From Solirubrobacteraceae bacterium (GTDB lineage Bacteria > Actinomycetota > Thermoleophilia > Solirubrobacterales > Solirubrobacteraceae): a stretch of 56,298 nucleotides of DNA. A program made the position numbers and the translations under genes. How positions within the stretch are numbered: the first letter of the stretch is position 1; every line of letters begins with the position of its first letter. Shown here piece after piece: positions 16,986 to 26,274 of this stretch. The notes beneath the pieces were generated by a model. It was not told the origin of the DNA, did no database searches, and worked only from the letters and a program-made list of their open reading frames with translations. The stretch lies in NCBI GenBank assembly GCA_030447785.1, contig JAUJOF010000001.1, forward strand, positions 290,293 through 346,590, given 5' to 3'.

Positions 16986-19900
16986 TCAGTCCTCGCTGCC
17001 CTCGCGAGCCTGCACGACGAGCAGGAGGTCTCCGGCCTGGACGTGCGCCCCGTGCCCCGCCACGATCTCCTCGACCACGCCATCCGTCTCGGCGAAGACC
17101 TCGACCTCCATCTTCATCGCCTCGACGGTGAGGAGCACGTCGCCCTTCTCCACCCGCTCGTCCTCGGCGACCGAGAGCGAGGCGACCATGCCCGGCACGG
17201 GCGCCGCGACCTGCCCGGGATCACCTTCGTCGGCCTTGCGCCGAGCCTCGGTCGGCTCCGTGCTCTGGTCTCGCACCCTCACCTCGCGCGGCTGACCGTT
17301 GAGCTCGAAGTAGAGCGAGCGGTACCCCTCGCTGTCGTGATCGCCCAGCGCGAGGAGGCGGATGAACAGTGTCTTGCCCGGCTCGAGGTGCACGACGAGC
17401 TCCTCGTCCTGGGGCAGGCCCCAGAAGAAGGTGGGGGTCGGCAGCACGCTCACGTCGCCGAACCGACGCTGGAAGTCGGCGAAGTCGACGAACACCGACG
17501 GGTACATCAGGTAGGAGGCGAGCTCCTGGTCGCTCACCCCGCGCCCCACCTGCTCCTGTACGGCCTCGCGGACGGCGTCGAGCTCGACCGGCTCGAGCTC
17601 CTCGCCCGGGCGGACCTTGCGGTGGTCACCGCCTCTGAGCACCTTGCGTTGGAGCTGGTCCGGGAAACCGCCCGGGGGTTGCCCGAGGTCTCCGCGAAAG
17701 TAGCTGACGACCGACTCCGGGAAGGAGACCTCATGCTCTGGGTCGAGCACCTCTTCGGCGGTGAGGTCGTTGGTCACCATGGACACAGCGAGGTCGCCGA
17801 CCACCTTGGAGGTGGGCGTCACCTTCACGATGTCGCCGAGCATGCTGTTGACCTCGCAGTAGGCGCGCGCCACCTCGCGCCACCTGTCCTCGATGCCCAG
17901 GCCCCGCGCCTGCTGGCGGAGGTTCGTGTACTGCCCGCCCGGCATCTCATGCCAGTAGACCTCCGACGCGCCGGCTCGGATGTCGCTCTCGAAGCCCGCG
18001 TAGTAGCCGCGTACCACCTCCCAGTAGGCCGCCGCGTTCTCCAGTGGCTCACGCGCCAGGCCGGTGTCGCGCTGGGTATGGCGCAGCGCCTCGACGATCG
18101 AGCCCAGGTTGGGCTGGGAGGTGAGGCCGCTGAGCGGGTCCATCGCGGCGTCTGCGGCGTCGACCCCGGCGTCGGCGGCTGCCAGCACGCTGGCCGCCGA
18201 GATTCCACTGGTGTCGTGGGTGTGGAAGTGGACGGGGATGCCCACCTCCTCTCTCAGCGCGCGCACGAGGCGTCGGGCGGCCTCGGGCTTGCACAGGCCG
18301 GCCATGTCCTTGATCCCGAGCACGTGGGCGCCCGCGTCCTCGAGCTCGCGGGCGAGGTTGACGTAGTAGCGCAGGTCGTACTTCGTCCTCGCCGGGTCGA
18401 GGATGTCGCCCGTGTAGCAGATCGCCGCCTCGCAGAGAGCCCCTGTCTCGAGCACGGCATCCATGCCGACGCGCAGGTTCTCGACCCAGTTGAGCGCGTC
18501 GAAGACGCGGAACAGGTCCACGCCGGCTTCTGCGGCCTGGGTCACGAAGAAGCGCACGACGTTGTCGGGATAGTTCGTGTAGCCCACCGCGTTGGAGGCA
18601 CGCAGCAGCATCTGGAGGAGGATGTTCGGAACCCGCTCGCGCAGAGCGGCGAGCCGGTCCCAGGGATCCTCCTTGAGGAAGCGCATCGCCACGTCGAAGG
18701 TGGCTCCGCCCCAGCACTCCAGCGACAGAAGGCCGGTCAGTTGCCTGGCGTACATCGGCGCGATCGGCAGCAGGTCGTACGTGCGCACGCGTGTCGCCAT
18801 CAGGGACTGGTGGGCGTCGCGGAAGCTCGTGTCGGTCAACAGCAGCCGCTCCTGCGCTCGCATCCAGCGCGCGAAGCCCTCGGGACCGAGCTCTCGCAGG
18901 AGATCGCGCGTCCCCCGTTCGAGGTCTGAGCGGTAGGGCACGTCGGGCACTGGCGCCGCAGGGAGCGGGCCGGGGTCGGGCTGGCCCGCCACCTCCGGGT
19001 TGCCGTTGACCAGCACCTCCCCGATGAAGTCGAGCAGACGGGTTCCGCGGTCGCGCGGCTGCGCGAAGTCGAAGAGCTCGGGGGTCTCGTCGACGAAGCG
19101 TGTGGTGACCTGGCTCGCCCGGAAGCGGGGATGGGCGATCAGGCCCTCGAGGAAGAAGAGGTTGGTCTTGACCCCGCGGATGCGAAACTCGCGCAGCGCG
19201 CGCTCCATCCTGGCCACCGCCTCCTCGGGAGTCGGGGCCCATGCCGTGATCTTCTCGAGCAGCGAGTCGTAGAACGGTGTCACCTCCGCGCCGGCGTAGG
19301 CCGTGCCGCCATCGAGGCGGATGCCGAAGCCGGTCGCCTCGCGGTAGGTGGTGATGCGTCCATGATCGGGCGCGAAGTTGTTCTCGGGGTCCTCCGTGGT
19401 CGCGCGGCACTGCAGGGCGTGGCCGTCCAGTCGAACGTCGGCCTGCGCCGGCACGCCGCTCTGGGGCGTGCCGATGGAGGCGCCCTCCGCGATGCGGATC
19501 TGCGCCTTCACGAGGTCCACGCCGGTGACCATCTCGGTCACGGTGTGCTCCACCTGGATTCGCGGGTTGACCTCGATGAAGAAGAACTCTCCGCTGTCGA
19601 CATCCTGCAGGAACTCCACGGTGCCGGCATTGCGATAGCCGGCCTCGCGCATGAGGCGTACGGCGGCCTCGCACAGCTGGCGGCGCGTGGCGGGGTCGAG
19701 CGGCGGCGCCGGCGCGCGCGCCACCACCAGCTGGTGGCGACGCGGGACCGAGGACGCGCGCGCGACGAGATGCACCACCAGCACCCCGAGGGCGGCCAGG
19801 GCCCCCATCCGGCGTCCGGCGGCCTCGCACCGCGGGCGGCGCGTGGCGGGGGCGAGCGCCGGCGCCGGCGCTCGCGCCACCACCTTCTGGTGGCGACGCT

Positions 19901-20681
19901 GCACCGTGCAGTCGCGCTCGTAGAGATGCACCACCTGCCCCGCGTCGTCGGCCAGGGTCTGGACCTCCAGGTGGCGCGCGCGCTTGACCAGGCGCTCGAG
20001 GAAGACATCGTCGCGCCCGAAGGCGGCGCCCGCCTCCCGGCGCGCCGCGGCGGTGTGCTCGGCGAGGTCGGCCGGATCGTTGACGACGCGCATGCCGCGA
20101 CCGCCGCCGCCCCAGCTGGCCTTGATCATCAGTGGGTAGCCGATCGTCTCGCCGAGTCGCTGCACATCGTGCGCATCGTCGGGCAAGATCCCCGTGGCGG
20201 GCATGACGGGCACCCCGGCTCGCTGGGCCAGCTCACGCGCCGCCACCTTGTCGCCCAGTCGCTTCATCACCTCGGCGGGGGGGCCGATCCACGTCAATCC
20301 CTCGCGCGCGCAGGCCTCTGCCAGCTCGGGGTTCTCGGCCAGGAAGCCATAGCCCGGGTGGATGGCGTCAGCGTTCGCCTCTCGTGCCACGCGCACGATC
20401 TCGTCGATTCCCAGGTAGGCCCGCACAGGGTCTTGACCGCCGCCGACGAGGTAGGCCTCGTCGGCCTTGAAGCGGTGGAGGGCGAACCGATCCTGGCGGG
20501 AGTAGATCGCCACGGTCCCCAGGCCAAGCTCGGTGGCCGCGCGGAAGACGCGGATCGCGATCTCGCTCCGGTTCGCGACGAGCAGCTTGCGAATGCTCCC
20601 CAAGACCGCGCCAGGATATCCGCGATCAACGAGGGGTGCCGCCACAGCTCCCGCTTCCGGGTCCGAGCTGCCGCTTCTCAT
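16986..20681 (-). CDS. pyc: Pyruvate carboxylase, with an internal 52-residue duplication
   Basis: Biotin-dependent carboxylation of pyruvate to oxaloacetate. Order: biotin carboxylase (KLLVANRSEIAIRVFRAATE, the ATP-grasp loop KASWGGGGRGMRVV, FFIEVNPRIQVEHTVTEM), carboxyltransferase (DTSFRDAHQSLMATRVRTYD, LSLECWGGATFDVAMRFL), and a C-terminal biotinyl domain with VEAMKMEVEV, the Lys being the biotin site. ATG 20681 gives 1231 residues; TTG 20603, next to the KLLVANR start, gives 1205. Between HLYERDCTVQRRHQ and EAGYRNAGTVEF a segment is repeated in tandem. Removing 52 residues from 1205 gives 1153, a normal length. The rest of this 3.7-kb frame is unbroken. Confidence 0.92.
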   Translation of the reverse strand: MRSGSSDPEAGAVAAPLVDRGYPGAVLGSIRKLLVANRSEIAIRVFRAATELGLGTVAIYSRQDRFALHRFKADEAYLVGGGQDPVRAYLGIDEIVRVAREANADAIHPGYGFLAENPELAEACAREGLTWIGPPAEVMKRLGDKVAARELAQRAGVPVMPATGILPDDAHDVQRLGETIGYPLMIKASWGGGGRGMRVVNDPADLAEHTAAARREAGAAFGRDDVFLERLVKRARHLEVQTLADDAGQVVHLYERDCTVQRRHQKVVARAPAPALAPATRRPRCEAAGRRMGALAALGVLVVHLVARASSVPRRHQLVVARAPAPPLDPATRRQLCEAAVRLMREAGYRNAGTVEFLQDVDSGEFFFIEVNPRIQVEHTVTEMVTGVDLVKAQIRIAEGASIGTPQSGVPAQADVRLDGHALQCRATTEDPENNFAPDHGRITTYREATGFGIRLDGGTAYAGAEVTPFYDSLLEKITAWAPTPEEAVARMERALREFRIRGVKTNLFFLEGLIAHPRFRASQVTTRFVDETPELFDFAQPRDRGTRLLDFIGEVLVNGNPEVAGQPDPGPLPAAPVPDVPYRSDLERGTRDLLRELGPEGFARWMRAQERLLLTDTSFRDAHQSLMATRVRTYDLLPIAPMYARQLTGLLSLECWGGATFDVAMRFLKEDPWDRLAALRERVPNILLQMLLRASNAVGYTNYPDNVVRFFVTQAAEAGVDLFRVFDALNWVENLRVGMDAVLETGALCEAAICYTGDILDPARTKYDLRYYVNLARELEDAGAHVLGIKDMAGLCKPEAARRLVRALREEVGIPVHFHTHDTSGISAASVLAAADAGVDAADAAMDPLSGLTSQPNLGSIVEALRHTQRDTGLAREPLENAAAYWEVVRGYYAGFESDIRAGASEVYWHEMPGGQYTNLRQQARGLGIEDRWREVARAYCEVNSMLGDIVKVTPTSKVVGDLAVSMVTNDLTAEEVLDPEHEVSFPESVVSYFRGDLGQPPGGFPDQLQRKVLRGGDHRKVRPGEELEPVELDAVREAVQEQVGRGVSDQELASYLMYPSVFVDFADFQRRFGDVSVLPTPTFFWGLPQDEELVVHLEPGKTLFIRLLALGDHDSEGYRSLYFELNGQPREVRVRDQSTEPTEARRKADEGDPGQVAAPVPGMVASLSVAEDERVEKGDVLLTVEAMKMEVEVFAETDGVVEEIVAGHGAHVQAGDLLLVVQAREGSED
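19650..19957. repeat. 156-bp-period tandem duplication inside pyc
   Basis: Two 152-base units (19650-19801 and 19806-19957) align without gaps; I count about 25 mismatches by hand. The period, 156 bases, keeps the reading frame. In protein terms VVHLYERDCTVQRRHQKVVA recurs as VVHLVARASSVPRRHQLVVA. Only the first half of the upstream copy and the second half of the downstream copy match the family pattern. Confidence 0.85.
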
Positions 20682-20779
20682 CTGAAGCGCGAGCGAAGCT
20701 GAGGCCGGCGAGCGTGAGTCTCAATCCTTTAGGGGACGGGCGTGTCTCGCTGGTCTCACTCCTACGCGAAAAACGATCG

Positions 20780-22595
20780 CTACCCGCCTGAGCCGTTGAT
20801 TTCGGCGATCACGCGCCCGAGCCGCCCGCGCGGTCCGACCCACAGCGTCACGTTCTCGCCGTCGGTGAGATGGAGTCGCAGGCGAGCGGCCACGGCGACA
20901 TCGCGTCCGGACGCCTTGCGGATCGTCGCCCGCGGCCAGTCGTGCACTTGCTCGCCGAGCACTTTGGTCACCAGCACGACCCGGCGGTCGGTGACGACGA
21001 GCACGCCCGCACGCACACCGCGGCTGGCCTCCGCGAGCACGCGCAGCTCCTCGTCCCAGGCCAGCAGCGCCCAGGCGTGCTCGAGCGCCGGCGCGACGAC
21101 CCAGGTGCGGTCAAACTGCTCGGCGGCGGCCTGCTGCAACCGCACGGCACGCGGGTCGAGTGGCACCACCAGGCTGGCAGCCCATCGCGGATCGCGGTCA
21201 CCGCTTCATCGCCGTTGCGGAGGTCGGCCGGGTCGACGCCCACGACCAGCCCGTCGGCGGACACGAGGTCGAGCCCTCCGCCGAAGCGCTCGATCGCGGC
21301 GACGGCGTCGCCAAAGCGGATCGTCGCCGAGTCGACCTCGCCCTCGACGCTGACCCCTGCGTCGCCGACGATGACCGCCCGCGGCGCGTCGGTGTGCTGC
21401 GGTGCGCGCCGGCGCTGGAAGCGTCGCCCGGCCACCACGTCGCCGGTGGGCCGCGCGAGCTTGGGAAGCTCGACGCCCGCTGCGGCCCCTTCGGGCACGA
21501 TCGCGATGAGCTCGTCAGACAGTGCGCGGGCGAGCGCGGCGACCTCGCCGGCGTCCGCGGCGCTCACGCGCTCGAGTACCTCGGCCGGGGTGACCAGCGC
21601 CTGCCCACCGAGCAGACGGCCCGCGTTGCGCTCGAGCGCCGCGCGCTGGCCGTCGGGCTCATCGCGCGCCACGCGACCAAAGCGCAGCAGGTGCTCGCGC
21701 CCGTCCTCGATCGCGACCCCGCCGGCCACGTCGCGCCACGCCGCGAGCATCCCCTGGCCGACGCCGGCGGCATGCTCGTGCTGGCAGTCCGCGAGCGCAC
21801 GACGTGCCGCGCGCCGCCCGAGACGCGCCCAGCCCGCCCGTCGACCTCGTAGCTCACGCCAAGCGTCGTGCGCAGCATGTCGTGGGCACGACGCTCGAGC
21901 GCCGCCGCGACGAGGCCCGCGAGGGAATCGTCCGCGCCAGACGTGGCGAGCGCCCCGACGGCGACCGCGCCCGCCGGCCCGTCGACCCGCGCGGGCAGCG
22001 CGAGGCCGGGGAGCGCCCGCGCGTCTGGGGCCGCGGCCCGATCGCCGTCGAACAGCTCAAGAGCCAAGCCGGCGGGCGGTGAGCCCGAAAGCCAGAGGGC
22101 GGCGTTGCCGCGCACAAACCAGCGGGTCGCCCACCTCAGCACCGCGTCATCGTCCAACGCGCGCAGGCCGAGCTCGTCAAGGACGGCGACGCCCAACCCG
22201 CGCGCGCCGCAGCGCTCGTGCAGCAGCAGATGTGGCAACGCGCTCCCCGAGGCGGCCGCCTCGGCGGCCAGCACACGGCGTTCGACGTCAAGCCCGTCGC
22301 GCGGAAGATCACACAGCGCAGCGCAAAGCGCAGCAAGCCCGGCGACGACGCGGTCCTCGCCGCCCCAAACCTGGAAGTGGGTCTCGAGCAGCCCGACGCT
22401 GCCGCCGAGGCTGTGCTCGCGGCCGGCCGTCCGGATCGCGGCGTGCTCGACGAGGTGAGTCACGCCGTGCTCGACGAGACGCTCGTCCGCCTCGCCCACG
22501 CGGAAGAGCAACCCGGCACGCAACGGGCCGGGGACCTCGGACCACACGACGGGGACACCATCGACTTCCGTCTCGCGCAGCTCCACGGCGCTCAC
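20780..22595 (-). CDS. M16-like peptidase with C-terminal PH-like domain, frame-broken twice
   Basis: GTG start at 22595. GVTHLVEHAAIRT near residue 45 contains HLVEH, the M16 zinc motif HxxEH, and a Glu-rich helix lies about 75 residues later, so a zinc metallopeptidase is likely. The frame leaves the family pattern near 21800 (next frame ADCQHEHAAGVGQGMLAAW) and again near 21190 (GATGGGCTGCC, where an added G gives AASLVVPLDPRAV). The C-terminal 130 residues (VLVVTDRRVVLVTKVLGEQV) look like a PH/YokE-type domain. Repaired length is about 605 residues. An upstream-adjacent partner M16 gene, usual for pairs, is not seen. Confidence 0.65.
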
Positions 22596-22847
22596 CTGCC
22601 CGCAAGGGCGCCGCAAAAGCGGCCGGACAGCGCGCGCACCACACCGGCCCCGTGTCCCCGCCACGGGACCGCCCATCACGGCCGACCCACCCCTCGGACC
22701 GCGGTGGCAACGCCGTATCCGTTCGCGTGTCGTCGGTTGCCGCCGCGGCCACAGCTCGACGCCGCGCTCCCGCATCCCATGCGCCGCGCAGCGGGTCCGG
22801 CTTGGTCCGCGCGTGCAGTCGATCGGTTCGACGACCCGAAACGGGGA

Positions 22848-22867
22848 GTATTACTAGCGGGTATTAC
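22848..22867. promoter_or_regulatory. Direct repeats upstream of vapB (putative operator)
   Basis: Two copies of GTATTAC (22848-22854 and 22861-22867) are 13 bases apart, 19 bases before the vapB start, in an unusually A/T-rich patch. A binding site for the AbrB-type antitoxin is an inference. Confidence 0.4.
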
Positions 22868-22885
22868 GTACGCTACGCTCAGCCG

Positions 22886-23110
22886 ATGCGCGTGACGAGC
22901 AAGGGCCAGGTGACGATTCCCCAGAAGGTCCGCGAGCAGCTAGGCATCACCCCGGGCAGCGAAGTCGCCTTCGAGCTCGACGAACGCGGCGCACGGCTGG
23001 TCCGGCTCAGTCCCGGCGAAGGAAAGGCCTTGGCGGGCCGGATGCGCGGGCGCGCGACCGTGGCGATGAGCACCGAGGACATCATGGCGCTCACCCGCGA
23101 CGATGACTGA
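22886..23110 (+). CDS. vapB: AbrB/MazE-type antitoxin (VapB-like)
   Basis: 74 residues from ATG 22886. MRVTSKGQVTIPQKVREQLG is the classic SpoVT-AbrB swapped-hairpin DNA-binding domain; GSEVAFELDERGARLV completes it. The C-terminal tail (GRATVAMSTEDIMALTRDD) is the likely toxin-binding segment. It overlaps the PIN toxin by eight bases, so they are co-translated. The A/T-rich patch with GTATTAC repeats upstream is the likely autoregulatory site. Frame intact. Confidence 0.9.
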   Translation: MRVTSKGQVTIPQKVREQLGITPGSEVAFELDERGARLVRLSPGEGKALAGRMRGRATVAMSTEDIMALTRDDD

Positions 23111-23519
23111 CCAAGCCACCGTCGGAGTCCTCGTGGACTCCAACGTCCTGCTGGACCTTTTCACCGACGACCCAGCATGGGCGGCATGGTCTGAGGCGCG
23201 CCTGGCCGAAGCCTTCGACGGTGGGCAGGTCGTCATCAACCCCATCGTCTATGCGGAGATCTCCGTCGCCTTTGAGCGCATCGAGGCCCTCGAACACGCG
23301 TTGCCCGAACAACTCAGACGCGAGGCTCTGCCTTGGGAAGCCGCGTTCCTGGCGGGCAAGTGCTTCGTCGACTATCGCCGACGCGGTGGAGCCAGGCGCT
23401 CGCCTCTGCCCGACTTCTACATCGGGGCGCACGCTGCCGTCACCGGCCGGGCTCTCCTCACGCGCGACGTCAGGCGCTACCGAACGCTGCTGCCCACCCT
23501 CACGCTGATCAGCCCCTAA
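23103..23519 (+). CDS. vapC: PIN-domain toxin (VapC)
   Basis: 138 residues. VGVLVDSNVLLDLFTDDPAW starts the PIN fold with its first Asp; NPIVYAEISVAF carries the Glu; SPLPDFYIGAHAAVTGRALL has the third acidic residue; LLTRDVRRYRTLLP has the last. This is a probable Mg2+-dependent RNase toxin, neutralised by the overlapping AbrB-type antitoxin. Frame and length are normal, unlike the Phd-type module at 16.2-16.9 kb. Confidence 0.9.
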   Translation: MTDQATVGVLVDSNVLLDLFTDDPAWAAWSEARLAEAFDGGQVVINPIVYAEISVAFERIEALEHALPEQLRREALPWEAAFLAGKCFVDYRRRGGARRSPLPDFYIGAHAAVTGRALLTRDVRRYRTLLPTLTLISP

Positions 23520-23730
23520 CCGCCACACCTGCGCAACGACCAGGGCGACCGTCGACCACCAAGGAGCCTGGCGCCTGAGGCCTCGGACAAGCCAGCAGAT
23601 CCCCGAGCGCTCCCGCAATTCGCGCGAAGGAAGCGCGAACAGCGAAATCAGCGGTGGTTGCCCCGGCCGCCGCGATGAGCCAGCCGTCCGCGCGCAGCGC
23701 GTTGCGCACCTCTCGGAACTTCTTGGCCAC
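23509..23730 (-). pseudogene. Possible HicA-like toxin remnant
   Basis: From GTG 23730 the first codons read VAKKFREVRNALRADGW, close to the N-terminus of HicA double-stranded-RNA-binding toxins. The last third (APGSLVVDGRPGR) also resembles the HicA tail. The middle, where the catalytic GSH motif should stand, reads AAAGATTADFAVRAS and has no His. No HicB partner is adjacent. It overlaps the 3' end of the opposite-strand vapC by 11 bases. Weak call. Confidence 0.3.
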
Positions 23731-24123
23731 ACACCGACGCTTAAGCCGCACGTCGGACGCCGACGCGCTCCTCTCCGCTCGCCGCTGCAACGCGGCCAAA
23801 CCACGCTCGGCGATAGCTCCTCAAAGCGCAAGCGGGGACACCCCTCGTATGCGCTGCTCCTCCTCGTCGCGCAAAGTTCACCGCAACCGCCCACGCGCTC
23901 CCCCCCATCTGCCCGCATCTGAACCAGCTCTGCCGTCGCCGAACGTCAGCCGAACCCAGGGCATGGAAGTGCAGGCGGCGCATGATCGGAGAAGTACATC
24001 CGGATCGCGATTCTGTAGAAGCGACCGATCGTCGGCACACCCATAGCATCCCGCGAGCGACGGACGCCCCACCGGCGCTGCTAGTGGGAACGGGCGGCGA
24101 TGGATGCGAGCGCGGTCGACCGT
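23731..24123. other. About 390 bases without a recognisable gene
   Basis: Open frames exist on both strands, but their products are low-complexity (Arg/Ser/Ala) and match nothing I know. No hairpin, repeat or promoter-like element stands out. Confidence 0.5.
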
Positions 24124-24339
24124 TCAGGAAGCGGCGCGCGTGGCGTCGGCGTCGGCTGACGCGAGCGTGTGGTGCGGAACGCTGACGAAGTCGATCGCGT
24201 GACCGCGTTCGTCGGCGACCTCGATCAGCGCGGCAGCATCGCTTGCCTCGATAACCGTTCCGACGGTTCCCGCGGGCCAGCGGCCGGACTCGCCCAGTAA
24301 TTCAACAACGTCAAGCTCGGTATATGGCGGGGTCGCCAT
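24124..24339 (-). CDS. DUF4926-like small protein
   Basis: 71 residues from ATG 24339. YTELDVVELLGE, followed by GTVGTVIEASD and a strand pair ending VSVPHHTLASA, fits the compact SH3-like DUF4926 fold (a short LxD-VV-L start, then G-x-VGTVVE). The function of the family is not known to me. It follows the DUF6883 gene after about 22 bases on the same strand, and the two families often sit together. The start was chosen because the longer open frame above it belongs to the DUF6883 gene. Confidence 0.65.
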   Translation of the reverse strand: MATPPYTELDVVELLGESGRWPAGTVGTVIEASDAAALIEVADERGHAIDFVSVPHHTLASADADATRAAS

Positions 24340-24361
24340 CACGTCCGATTGTCGCAGGCGT

Positions 24362-24711
24362 TCATGGGATGTCCACCCAAGTCGAGACCAGACGCGGGGC
24401 AGCGCCACCTTCGACCAGCCAGACCGTGGCGACCGGGTAGGTCGAACCGTTGAGCCCGTCGATGAGCACGACGACGTCGTACAGGACGCCGAACGGCGTG
24501 ATCCGCGTCGCCCGAACTGAAGCTCCGACAACAGCGGCGAGGAGCTGACGTGCAGGTAGCGCCAATCGCCCGACCCGATACCGAGCGCCGCACGCAAGAC
24601 GCGCGCCTTGTGGCGCCCACGCGGATGATCGGGATTGAGCGCGTACGACACGAGCTTGTCGGCCGGGATGACCGCCTCACGAGCTCGGGGCAGGTCGGGC
24701 GCACCAGTCAC
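24362..24711 (-). CDS. DUF6883-like protein, frame-broken
   Basis: GTG start at 24711. AVIPADKLVSYALNPDHPRG, then RHKARVLRAALGI and GDWRYLH match the DUF6883 N-terminal half (prolyl-K-L...YLLNP.HP.G..KA). Near 24522 the frame is lost. One frame over, LYDVVVLIDGLNGSTYPVAT then VWLVEGGAAPRLVSTWVDIP completes the fold to a stop at 24362. One base seems to be missing. Repaired length is about 116 residues. The pair with the DUF4926 protein may be a toxin-immunity or toxin-antitoxin module, which is inference. Confidence 0.65.
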
Positions 24712-24973
24712 CGCGACGAGGCTACGCGAGCGTCCGGACCCGAACTCACGCGCGGCTGCACTGTCGCGTGGGCGCCCACGCCTCTCCTCTCGGCGTGGTA
24801 GCAGCTTCAGCAGAGCGCCGCTCCTCGTCCAAGGGCGGGAGTCGCGCATCCGACGGCCGGCCTGCCGCTGTTGCCTCGAAGCAGAAGTGGCGAGCCACGC
24901 TGTGCTCCCGCGGAGGGTGGCAACCCTTCCTGCTCACGGTGCCGGAGCTCCACCACAGCTGTCGGCGCCGGGT

Positions 24974-25014
24974 GAAAACTAGGCCACCTGCGCCGGTTGA
25001 AATGTGGGCCACCT
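24974..25014 (+). repeat. IS21 left terminal inverted repeat
   Basis: The sequence contains GAAAACTAGGCCACCT and, 20 bases on, GAAATGTGGGCCACCT, a two-tier repeat. Its reverse complement occurs at 27121-27163 with differences (GAAAACTGGGCC, GCGCCGGTTGAAAAGTAGG). Multiple transposase sites at the ends are typical of IS21. Confidence 0.8.
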
Positions 25015-25080
25015 GGGTCGTTGTCCGGTGGTCTGCGGAGCCTGGGCTCGTTTGCGCAGAGCGAGCTCGGGAGGACCGGG

Positions 25081-26274
25081 GTGGTCGAGGTGGAGCAGTG
25101 GGCGGAGATCCGGCGGCTGCACTTCGTGCGCGGCTTGTCGATGCGCGAGATCAGTCGACGGACGGGGTTGCATCGCGACACGATCAGCAGGGCGGTTCAC
25201 AGCGGTGAGCCGCCGGCCTATCGCCGGGAGGCGGCGGGTTCAAAGCTCGATGCGTTCAAGGAGGAGATTCATCGGTTGCTGCAGGCCGACTCGAAGTTGC
25301 CGGGCCAGCGGATCCGTGAGTTGATCGCGCCGCTGGGCTTTGAGGGCGGCAAGACGATCGTCGATGACTATCTGCGCGAGGTGCGGCCGTTGTTTGTGCC
25401 GCCGCCAAGGGCGTTTCAGCGGACCGTCTACCGGCCTGGGGAGATCTGCCAGTTCGACGTCTGGGAGCCCGCGGCGGAGGTCCCGGTCGGGCACGGCCAG
25501 ATGCGGCGGGGCTGGGTGGTGGTTGCGTGCTTGGGCTACTCGCGCGCGGGCGCTGGCGCGCTGGTCTTCACCAAGCAGATTCCCGACCTGCTCGCCGGGA
25601 TCCGGCGCTGCCTCTGGCAGCTCGGCGCGCTGCCGAGCACGCTGGTCTGGGATCGCCAGGCCGGCATTCATGGCCACGGCGGCCGCCCGAGCGACGAGTT
25701 CGCCGCGTTCTGCGGGCAGCTGAGGGTCGATTGGCGCTTCTGCGAGCCCGCCGATCCGCAGGCCAAGGGCGCCGTTGAGCGGCTCCAGGGCTACGCGGAG
25801 ACGAACTTCGAGCCGGGCCGCCGGTTCGCGAACGAGCTCGACTTCCAGGACCAGCTCGACGCGTGGTTCGCGCAGGTCAACGCCCGGACGCACAAGACGC
25901 TGCGGGCCCGGCCGGTCGACCGCCTCGAGCACGAGCGGGCGGTGATGGCGCCGTTGCCCGCGACGGCGCCGGACGTCGACCGCCGCTGGGTGCTCAGAGT
26001 CCCGCCGGACCCGTTCCTGCGCTTTGACACCTGCGACTACTCGCTCGACCCTGGGCTGGTCGGCCGCCGCGTTGAAGCGCGCGTCACTGACCGGGAGATC
26101 CTCGTGGTCGCATTGGACACCGGCGAGCTCGCTGGCCGCCATGTTCGGTCGTTCGCGCGGCACCGCACGATCACCGATCTCGGGCACGCCCGGGCGCTAC
26201 GCGCCGGCCGCGAGCCGGCCGAGCCGGCCGTCGAGGTCCGGCCGCTGGAGCGTTACGACGCGCTGATCGCATGA
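25081..26274 (+). CDS. istA: IS21 transposase IstA
   Basis: 397 residues from GTG 25081, chosen for the GGGAGG site seven bases upstream; ATG 24997 lies inside the terminal repeat. The N-terminus has a helix-turn-helix (VRGLSMREISRRTGLHRDTI). The RNase H-like core shows ICQFDVWEP (first Asp), LVWDRQAGIHGHGG (second Asp) and a Glu in KGAVERLQGY, i.e. the DDE triad. A C-terminal beta domain follows. It catalyses cut and paste of the element together with the IstB ATPase. Intact. Confidence 0.93.
   Translation: MVEVEQWAEIRRLHFVRGLSMREISRRTGLHRDTISRAVHSGEPPAYRREAAGSKLDAFKEEIHRLLQADSKLPGQRIRELIAPLGFEGGKTIVDDYLREVRPLFVPPPRAFQRTVYRPGEICQFDVWEPAAEVPVGHGQMRRGWVVVACLGYSRAGAGALVFTKQIPDLLAGIRRCLWQLGALPSTLVWDRQAGIHGHGGRPSDEFAAFCGQLRVDWRFCEPADPQAKGAVERLQGYAETNFEPGRRFANELDFQDQLDAWFAQVNARTHKTLRARPVDRLEHERAVMAPLPATAPDVDRRWVLRVPPDPFLRFDTCDYSLDPGLVGRRVEARVTDREILVVALDTGELAGRHVRSFARHRTITDLGHARALRAGREPAEPAVEVRPLERYDALIA

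Noticed and set aside
17000-20700. Plus-strand frames of 500-650 codons opposite pyc
   Set aside because: Antisense shadows; no domains, while the minus strand carries all pyruvate carboxylase motifs.
24997-25080. ATG 24997 as istA start
   Set aside because: It lies within the IS21 terminal repeat; GTG 25081 has a good ribosome site and matches usual IstA length.
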